In this document: in pieces, positions 32,615 through 39,964 of the stretch
Layout of the letters: each line of letters opens with the position of its first letter
Position numbering within the stretch: position 1 is the stretch's first letter
Notes under the pieces: model-generated
The model's database searches: none
Seen by the model: only the letters and a program-made list of their open reading frames with translations
What the model was told of the DNA's origin: nothing
Assembly (NCBI GenBank): GCA_000697335.1
Contig: JNEM01010372.1
Coordinates: 1-39,964, forward strand
Length of the DNA stretch: 39,964 nucleotides
Reading direction: 5' to 3'
Source: Conidiobolus incongruus B7586
Taxonomy: Eukaryota; Entomophthoromycota; Entomophthoromycetes; Entomophthorales; Conidiobolaceae
Program-made: the position numbers and the translations under genes

Positions 32615-33147
32615 ATGAATTGATGAATTACCAACAACAAACAAAATATTAAACATAAAAATTCAATAATAGGTAAAGTAATTAATTTAAAAAAATATAT
32701 CAAAGAGCTTCAATTAACCCAAAATAAAATAACAAAATTCAATAAAAGAAAAAATCTAAAATATAAAAGTATGAATTTTGAAACAGCTAATTTAAATCAA
32801 AATTTCACATTCAAAAAAATATTTTAAAAAACGGTAATTTTTTAATTTTTTTTATTCTAATAAATGGAAGATTTTTTTAACTGTTTGAAATTGTTAATAA
32901 TCAATAATTAATCTCTTATCTCTTAATTAAGTTTTTCTCTCTCAAATTTATTTAATAACAACAAAAAAACAAAATAATAATCATAATAAGTGAATATTGA
33001 ATTAATATATCATTGCTTAATAATTTATTCAAATAATTTTTATAAATAATAAAATATCGTTTATATAATTAATTAATATCAATTTAATTCTAATTAAATA
33101 ATTAATTCAATAATTAAAATTAGTAAAATATTTCAAGTTGAAAAGAG
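32615..33147. other. AT-rich spacer upstream of ankyrin gene
   Basis: No gene seen. The right part should contain the promoter of the ankyrin-repeat gene. Confidence 0.5.
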
Positions 33148-33148
33148 G

Positions 33149-33248
33149 TAATTAAAATTAATCTTCACATTTTATAATATTGTGATAAATTGATTTTACT
33201 AATTCTCAATAATCCTTTATTCATATAATAATATTAATTTTTTTCCAG
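33149..33248 (+). other. probable 5' UTR intron of ankyrin gene
   Basis: A strong acceptor (TTTTTTTCCAG) ends one base before the ankyrin-gene ATG, and a GTAATT donor after AAAAGAG lies about 100 bp upstream. This fits an intron in the leader, ending at 33248. RNA evidence would be needed to confirm it. Confidence 0.45.
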
Positions 33249-33249
33249 T

Positions 33250-35007
33250 ATGACTTCAACTTCTTCATGTGAACTCAAAACTGACTCTCCATTCAACTCT
33301 ATAAGAAGTTATGAAGACTTTTCGGAATTAGAAGACGAAGAAGAAATTGACAAGTTATTATTATTGCAAACTAGAATATTTGAAGCTATCTGTAACGAAA
33401 GTAGGAGTACTTTAAAAAAATTATTTGAAACCAGTTCCGCTAGTTTAGTATTACAAATTTTATTAACATTTACTTATCCTAACACCGATTTACACTTTTT
33501 TCACGATGCCGATTTTCTTATCGATGCGGAAGAATTGTTAGGCCCTTCTGTTAAAAATTTAAATGCTATTCAAGCTGCTTGTATGCTGGGCGACGAAGAA
33601 TTGGCTTTGGATATTTTGAATTTTGTTATAACGCAGTGTGAATTAATGGACGCTAGAAAGGTTTTATTCGAATTTTTATCTAAAGTTTGGGGTGATAACT
33701 GTACTACGCTTCACTTGGCTAGTTTTATGGGTATGTCGGAATTAGTGAAAAAACTGTTGGAATCGGGTGCTAATCCCAATAAAGTGAATGACCGTAAGTA
33801 TAAACCGGTGGATTGTGCTGACGATGATAAAACTAGAGCTCTGTTTTTGAACTTGTCAGAGGGTAAAGTAACTAGATTATTGCAATTTTTATATTTAATT
33901 AATACCATGTTTAGTTGTAAGATTTCCAATCAGAAGAACTTTATCTGTGGATGGCGGTGGGTATAAAGCTCCCAATAAGTTTGAACCCATTTTTACCAAA
34001 GGACCATACAACTCTTTGGATCGTCAGAATTCGCTCAAAACTTCATACTCTATCAGAAACAAAGATCTTGGACTTGAATCAGTATCCGAATCACCACCTC
34101 TACAAATGCAACGTGCCTTTTCACTTCAAACTCAGGATTTAACTGAATCGCTTTCCTCATCTGAGAGTATTACACTCAAACCCAAACCCTCAAGGAGAAT
34201 CAAATTTGATCCTCTCACGCTAGCACTCGATTACGCACGACAAGGCGATTCAGTGCACCTTCAAAAGATTTTAGAAAGTAGTGATAATGTAGCCTATTTC
34301 CAATCTGTTTTAGAACACGAAGGTCTTCCAAGTGTTTATGACTTGGTCACGCCCCATACCAGAATGTCTCTGCTTCACCTCGCGGCCAGTTACAATCACC
34401 TTACCGTTTGTCAGTATCTCATTGAGAAGGGCGCAAGTACCAATGTGACAGATTTGGAGGGCTGGACCCCACTCCACTGCTGTGCAGCTGAAGGCCATAC
34501 GATGGTTGTCAAACTCCTTCTATCTGTACAAAATATATCACTAGATAAACTCAATTCGGACCAAGAGACTGCATTAGATGTCTGCCAAGACGAGAATATC
34601 AGGAGGATGATAAAAGGTACAATATATTATTATTGACAATTAATTTTATCTAATTATCAAGTATAATAGACAAAATAGTACGACGCATGAGTCTAGATAT
34701 AAGCAAACTCGAAGAATCTATAAAATACAATTCCATTGAAGATTGGGAAGGGTGTATCCAACCCAGGCAAGTTTACAACGGACCTCGCGGGTTCCGAAGC
34801 TCAAGTTCATCCAGAATTGATTTGGGATCGCTAACATCCCCACTGGGTAGTATGGTGTCAGATACTTCCATCCCAACAAATTCATCAGTCACCTCATCGC
34901 CAGCATCTTCCAACCATAGTCTCAATACCAAAGAATCCAAATCTTTCGGCTTATCGGGACTAGCGAAATTTTTTTCCCCATCCAAGCGCTTTACCCCCAT
35001 CTCGTGA
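33250..35007 (+). CDS. ankyrin-repeat protein
   Basis: Three exons, 33250-33862, 33915-34616 and 34670-35007, join in frame to 550 residues. Introns are 52 and 53 bp (GTAAAG...TTTAG and GTACAA...AATAG). Ankyrin repeats are seen at about 149-181 (TTLHLASFMGMSELVKKLL), 345-374 (SLLHLAASYNHLTVCQYLI) and 376-410 (GWTPLHCCAAEGHTMVVKLLL), with a helical region at 105-130 that may be a degenerate repeat. Between the blocks lies a Ser-rich linker with basic RRTLSVD-type phosphosite candidates. The C-terminal 110 residues are Ser-rich and end SPSKRFTPIS. There is no signal peptide or membrane segment, so a cytosolic scaffold or adaptor is likely. No specific family is recognised. Confidence 0.9.
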
Positions 35008-35293
35008 CATATTACTCTATCAACGACGATAAATCCATTAATATAAATAATAATTATTTTATATATAACAATTATTTGAACCAAAAATTATGTTTTTGGA
35101 CGAATCTTAGTTGGTCATCAACAATAGTATTAAAAAATATCGGATATTTTAATTAAATATTTGTATTAAAATATTTAAAAAAATATTAATCTTTGTGAAT
35201 AAAATAATATTGAAATTATAATTTTAGTTTATTAAAGGGTTGTTGATTGAATTTAGATTTAAGATATAAAAAAAAGTTGAAAACTAAAAGAGT
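35008..35293. other. spacer between ankyrin gene and tRNA
   Basis: A/T-rich. On the minus strand the run after the tRNA (TTTT within about 10 bases, then a longer T tract to 35270) provides the RNA polymerase III terminator. Confidence 0.55.
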
Positions 35294-35378
35294 TGCTGAC
35301 AGTGAGGTTCGAACTCACGCCCCGTTACCGGGAGGGGATCTTAAGTCACCCGCCTTGGACCACTCGGCCATATCAGCA
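35294..35378 (-). tRNA. tRNA-Leu (anticodon UAA)
   Basis: 85-nt tRNA on the minus strand. The acceptor arm TGCTGAT pairs with GTCAGCA (one T-G pair). The A-box region reads TGGCCGAGTGG. The anticodon loop is CTTAAGA, giving anticodon TAA (Leu, codon UUA). A long class II variable arm (CTCCCGGTAACGGGG) is present. The T-arm is GTGAG-TTCGAAC-CTCAC. There is no intron and no encoded CCA. The anticodon stem GGTGA/TCCCC has one T-C mismatch in its middle. TTA is probably the commonest Leu codon in such an AT-rich genome. Confidence 0.95.
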
Positions 35379-35719
35379 TATATAAGTTGATATAAAATTA
35401 TTAGTATTTTGGCAATTGGTTTAACAGTCCATTTATATAACATATTCATCATATTATCATACCCATTTAAATTATATCTTTTTTTCAACCTTCAATAAAA
35501 TTTCAAGTAATTTTGGTTATATTTTCTCAAAACTAATTTAAATATATATATGATTTCATACTATTCATTTTGAAAAATTTATTAAATATTTCATTATATA
35601 ACACTGCATTAACAAGACCTATATAATAAAACCTTGAAAAGTATTAAAATGATAAAAAAACAATCGGATAAAATACATTAAAACCTTAAAAATCTTTCAC
35701 AAAATATTCACTCACTTAC
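35379..35719. other. spacer upstream of tRNA and downstream of small membrane gene
   Basis: A/T-rich, no further RNA or coding signal seen. Confidence 0.5.
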
Positions 35720-36140
35720 TCAATGGTGATAATGAACAGCTAAACTAAATAAAATTAGAAAAATAATATACCATTATCTAAATTTGAACTTACTTGTAAC
35801 CAGCAAATGTCAAAAACAGAACTATCATAAACAAGTTCAAAATTGCAAACACTCGTGCACTCCTATGAATGCTTCGAATGCCGTAGAAGAATCCCGGAAC
35901 CCAAGCAATTGGGACAATGAATCCCATTAGGAAGCAACCCCAAGCTATGTCGAAAGTGTGGGGAGGGTCGTCTTGCAAGGGTTGTTGGTCATTGTTAGTG
36001 TGCATATACACTACACTGTGGTGAGTATGTGGTTCGTTGTTAGGATTAGTTGGAAATGAACCATATTGACCTTGACTTTGACCACCGTGGTTGTTATTAA
36101 TAGGAGCGTATTGGGGAGGTTGATCAGACTTAGTAGACAT
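35720..36140 (-). CDS. small two-pass membrane protein with Pro/Gln/Asn-rich N-terminus
   Basis: Exon 1 spans 36140-35794. Read straight on, it stops after GYK at 35790, but the bases there form a strong GTAAGT donor. A 49-bp intron ending ATTTAG at 35745 leads to exon 2 (35744-35720), giving a 123-residue protein ending FAGYNLAVHYHH. Residues 1-62 are hydrophilic, rich in Pro, Gln, Asn and His. Two membrane helices follow (about 65-87, AWGCFLMGFIVPIAWVPGFF, and 96-114), joined by a short basic loop (GIRSIHRSAR). The N-terminus probably faces the cytosol. No family recognised with confidence. Confidence 0.75.
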
Positions 36141-37532
36141 TTTTGATATTTAGTTAATAAACTGTAATAATACTAATAATATTGAATATAAACTAATTAT
36201 TATTTAGAAAATTTAAATTTCTCATTTTGAGGAATTAGCTAGTATTTATATTATTATTTCAATTATTTAAAAGGAGTTTGAGGTAATCATTACATCATTA
36301 CCAAAATGGTAAATTTCAATACAATTTCACCTTTTTAGTTTGGATTTTATTCTTAATTAATACCAGTTTTTAGATTTTTTAAAATGAATATTAATTTATA
36401 ACATTTAAAAGTATACTCTCAGAATTATATATATAAATATATATACCTTGTTAGAATATATACTTTTTTATACAATATTAATACTTATAATGTTTTCATT
36501 TCGATAATTTAGAGCAACCAAATATTTGATGTAGATCTCAATTGCCATTTAATATTTATCACTCTTTCAATCTATTAACTAATTTTGAAATAATTGAAAT
36601 CTTACTGGTTAATTACAAGTACATACAATTTAATTAAAAGATTTTAATATCTAACTAGTTATCAACAACGCCGCTTTGAAGATAATGCTTAAATATTTGT
36701 TTTCGAATTAATAAGAATGCTTTTTTATCAAATGTTCAAATTGGTTATTTTATAATGCACACGATTTTAATAATAAAATATAGATTCATGATGATGATTT
36801 TATAAATAATATTGTAAATTATATATATTTTGCAACAGTATGTATCGATACAAGGAAAGCAGTGTAAATTAATACATTTAAAATATTTGACAATATAAAT
36901 ATATTTCAATCTATATTGTTGGAATCTGATAGTGTTATTTTTCAATTTTCAACATATTGAAATTAATAATTGATGGGTAAACAATGTAAATACTCAATTG
37001 AATAATAATAATATTGTATGAAGTTATTAATTTTCAATTAATATGTATCAATTTTAATAAATGAATTTTCAAAAAAAATTGAATAGTTCAACTTTATAAC
37101 AAACTTCAAATATAAAAATATTCCATTTGATATTTTTTGATTTCAATCCATATTTGAATTACAGAAATATAAATTAAATTCATCAAAGTATATAATTCTT
37201 TCATAATAATAATAATATATTTAACAGTGTTATTAATTTTAATTCAAAATATTTCCAAAATTAATGGGTGATGATGATCTACTAAGCCATTAATCATAAC
37301 AACAAATCTTCCAAATTGACAACAAAAATTTTGAAATTTTGTTTATTAAATTTGAATTTTTAAAATTTACGAAGTTAATGGATATTGATAAATATTGGAT
37401 GGTTGAATATATATTATAATATGTTCTTTGGAAATAGTATCAATTTATTAATTTTTCATAAGTTAGTTGTTTAAAATTTTATTATTTTTTGCATTTTGAA
37501 ATATTTTTAATAATTTGTATTTATTAATTAAC
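36141..37532. other. AT-rich divergent spacer upstream of chitinase
   Basis: 1.4 kb of A/T-rich DNA between a minus-strand and a plus-strand gene, so it should hold both promoters. A 66-residue minus-strand frame (36745-36945) is A/T-coded noise. No clear TATA element was seen before the chitinase. Confidence 0.5.
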
Positions 37533-38783
37533 ATGACTCAAATAATTAACACAATATTTTCTTTAATAATTCTAAATTATTTCTTAACATTTGAAGTATA
37601 TGCTCAATCCTCTAAAATGGTCGTAGCATACTTTGCACCTTGGGATGGTGGTGATGTTTCCACGGTACCATTTAACAAAATTACCAATATCGTATACAGT
37701 TTTGGCACTCTGACCAATTCGAAAGATCCCAGTAAAATCATGTATGATCCATTTTATGATGTGCCCAAAATGCGTCAGTTGGTGGAAGTTGGACACAGAA
37801 ATAATGTTAAAGTGTTGCTAGCAGTAGGTGGATGGACAGGGGGTAAATATTTCTCCACAATGGTGAGGTCTAAGGCGCTAAGGACGAAGTTTATAGACCA
37901 AGCTGTTACGTTGATGAAGGATCCCAAAGGTTCAAATTCCACATCGTTCGGCTTTGATGGCATCGATATTGACTGGGAATATCCTGGAGGCGGAGGTCTA
38001 GAGGGGAATGTATCCAATCCAAGTGATTCTGCTAATCTCTTAACATTCTTAAAAGAGTTCCGAGCTCGATTAACTTCGGAATTCCCCAAGAAGAAGAAAC
38101 TCATCACCGCAGCGGTTGCAACAACACCCTTCAAAGGGTCCAATGGTCAACCTTTGAGAAATGTTAGAGAGTATTTCAATTATTTAGATTATGCGAGCAT
38201 TATGGCTTACGACCTGATGGGCCCATGGTCTGCAACCACGGGTGTAAATGCTCCATTGGATTATGATCCGAGATCCAATACCCCATTGGGTTTCAATCAA
38301 GCAATCAATGCATGGCAATCCGCAGGCGCTCCCAAGGATAAACTGGTAGCAGGTACGCCAGGCTATGGCAGGTCTTTCACAGCACTATCTAACATGCTAA
38401 ATAACAAAAACAATATTTATGTTCCCAAATCTTCAACTGTACCCAAGGGAGATAGAACTGATACAAATGTTCCATGTCCACTATGTCCACCAAGCAACTC
38501 ATACTCAGGCATGTATGGCTATAAGTACTTGCGTCAAGACATCCTCAAATCCAACTATAAAACTCCCATTGCACCTTGGATCCGCACCTTTGACAGGGTC
38601 ACAAAAACGCCATGGCTCTTCAATCCACGTACCAAAATGTTTATAAGTTATGACGACCCAGATTCAATTCGGTACAAAGTCCAAAGCGCGAAGCAGAAAG
38701 GCATCGCCGGTGTCATGCTTTGGGATATTAACTATGATTATAATGCCGAAATTGTCAGTGTATTGAATACTATAAGATCTTAA
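37533..38783 (+). CDS. secreted GH18 chitinase
   Basis: 416-residue single-exon protein starting at ATG 37533 (the open frame extends upstream only to a TTG). Residues 1-24 form a signal peptide (hydrophobic core FSLIILNYFLTF, likely cut after VYA). The (beta/alpha)8 GH18 fold shows LLAVGGWTGG (95-104) and the catalytic strand FDGIDIDWEYPGGGG with D142, D145, D147 and the acid/base E149. MAYDLMGPW and the C-terminal IAGVMLWDINYD complete the substrate cleft. No chitin-binding domain, Ser/Thr tail or GPI signal is present. It should hydrolyse chitin outside the cell, for wall remodelling or for feeding on chitinous hosts or debris. The sequence cannot separate these roles. Confidence 0.95.
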   Translation: MTQIINTIFSLIILNYFLTFEVYAQSSKMVVAYFAPWDGGDVSTVPFNKITNIVYSFGTLTNSKDPSKIMYDPFYDVPKMRQLVEVGHRNNVKVLLAVGGWTGGKYFSTMVRSKALRTKFIDQAVTLMKDPKGSNSTSFGFDGIDIDWEYPGGGGLEGNVSNPSDSANLLTFLKEFRARLTSEFPKKKKLITAAVATTPFKGSNGQPLRNVREYFNYLDYASIMAYDLMGPWSATTGVNAPLDYDPRSNTPLGFNQAINAWQSAGAPKDKLVAGTPGYGRSFTALSNMLNNKNNIYVPKSSTVPKGDRTDTNVPCPLCPPSNSYSGMYGYKYLRQDILKSNYKTPIAPWIRTFDRVTKTPWLFNPRTKMFISYDDPDSIRYKVQSAKQKGIAGVMLWDINYDYNAEIVSVLNTIRS

Positions 38784-39390
38784 GATCATTTGGATAGAAT
38801 TGTTAATAAATCATATAAATAAATTTAATATAACAGAATTAATTATAATTAATAATAATAATAATAATCATAATAATGTTAAATTTTATATCTTAATATC
38901 ATATTGATCTATTATTAAGCTGATGCCAATTACTAAGAATTTAAGTGTTCATATTTATTTGATGATTACCTCAATTGAAATAAGATTCTAATTATATACT
39001 CTTAAATCATCAATATTTAAATTTTTATTTGTTAAATTATCTTTTTAGAGTATCTTGTTTTGTAACATTCTGAAGTCATAACTCAGTTTGTGCAAAAGAT
39101 ATTTTTAAAATTTTAGTATAAATCAATTTTATTCTTTTTCAATTTGAATATTGCACTATACTTAATAGATGTAAATATTACCCTAAGTTTCATAATTCAA
39201 AATATAAAAAATTAATATATATTAAAAAAGGCTAATTTGAGGTATAATTTTTAATTTATTTTATCAAAATATAATACATTGCATAGTTTAATATCAAGTA
39301 TAACTTTAACTAGTAATATATACTTGAAATTTTTCAATATTATATTTAAACTAATCAATTCAATATTTTAATATTACTTCAGATTTTAAA
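38784..39390. other. AT-rich spacer after chitinase
   Basis: Contains AAT microsatellite runs (about 38848-38876). No gene seen before the left end of the third mariner copy. Confidence 0.5.
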
Positions 39391-39392
39391 TA

Positions 39393-39964
39393 ATGGCATT
39401 TTATTTAAATCAATTTTGAATTTAATTTCCAATATATAATTTAAAAAATAATTAAATAAATTATATTTAATACTCTATTTTATTATTATTAAATATTTGC
39501 TATATTTTTAACAAATTTTAACACTTAAAAAACTATATTTTTTATTAAACTAAAATTTGGTTTTTTATAACTCAATTTAAATTTTAATTAAATTTTTTTT
39601 AAAAAAATATAATCTTTAATTATCTAAAGCAATTATAATTAAATATATTATAAATTAGTGAGTATATACATTTTATTAATTTTTTATATTTATTTTTATT
39701 TAGAACATTTTTTTTATAGCTATAGATTTATATAATTTAAAATGATTATATATAATAATTAATAATTTGAAATTAAATATATTAATTAGAAATTAATTAA
39801 AAAATATAAAGCTTATAATAAATTAACTTATTTTTATATATTACATAAAATAATTATATGTTATTATAGTTTTTAATAATAATTCATATTGATTTAAAAA
39901 TAAAATAAATATTATATTGATTTTTTTTGATATAAATTATTTTATTTTAATATATTCTTTATTA
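39393..39964 (-). mobile_element. mariner-type DNA transposon, copy 3, decayed, cut by window edge
   Basis: From about 39393 (after TA, ATGGCATT corresponding to the ATAGGAAT terminus) to the window end the plus strand aligns by eye with 25399-25930 of copy 1 in the same orientation. Clear stretches are TTTGCTATATTTTTAACAAA against TTTGCCATACTTTTAGCAAA and TAATTATCTAAAGCAATTAT against TAATTACCCAAAGCAATTAT. Nearly all C and G have been replaced by T and A. The remaining half lies outside the window. Confidence 0.7.

Noticed and set aside
37515-37532. Six-residue N-terminal extension of the chitinase
   Set aside because: It starts at TTG; the ATG at 37533 gives a normal signal peptide.

Overview
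The window reads as nuclear DNA of a very AT-rich fungus. Genes are short-intron eukaryotic genes (most introns 44-58 bp, typically starting GTAA and ending TTAG) separated by long, nearly featureless A/T spacers. The gene set is fungal in flavour: a secreted tyrosinase, a GH18 chitinase, microsomal cytochrome P450s, and a Ste20-type kinase of the OSR1/SPAK/Fray class. A zygomycete-grade lineage such as Entomophthoromycotina (Conidiobolus-like) would fit the base composition and gene set, but that is inference; no rRNA or other phylogenetic marker is present apart from RPL9.

Layout. 0.5-2.4 kb: secreted tyrosinase (-). 3.7-4.2 kb: weak multi-exon gene fragment (-). 5.0-6.6 kb: membrane-anchored histidine acid phosphatase (+). 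7.2-8.6 kb: three-exon GMPPA, the regulatory alpha subunit of GDP-mannose pyrophosphorylase (-). 10.0-12.5 kb: ten-exon Ste20/Fray-type kinase (-). 14.7-16.3 kb: dead cytochrome P450 copy, next to an intact two-exon relative at 18.1-19.6 kb (both -). 22.2-22.9 kb: three-exon ribosomal protein L9 (+). 24.8-29.7 kb: repeat zone holding a solo LTR, two mariner copies in the same orientation, and a Tc1-like element nested inside the second. 30.2-30.6 kb: small cysteine-containing protein with a hydrophobic tail (-). 33.2-35.0 kb: three-exon ankyrin-repeat protein (+). 35.3 kb: tRNA-Leu(UAA) (-). 35.7-36.1 kb: small two-TM protein (-). 37.5-38.8 kb: GH18 chitinase (+). From 39.4 kb to the window edge: a third, heavily decayed mariner copy.

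The genes form no operon or obvious cluster. Tyrosinase, chitinase, GMPPA and the acid phosphatase all touch the cell surface or secretory pathway, but I see no evidence that they are co-regulated. The most informative signals are: (1) the two best preserved DNA transposons keep their whole transposase frame with no net frame shift, yet carry many stops that lie one or two C-to-T/G-to-A changes from Gln or Trp codons, a pattern resembling repeat-induced point mutation; (2) the Tc1-like insertion has a readable empty site in the sister mariner copy; (3) the Fray-type kinase carries four evenly spaced RFxV/I motifs, the class of peptide that OSR1/SPAK kinases normally bind in other proteins, while a recognisable CCT domain is missing.
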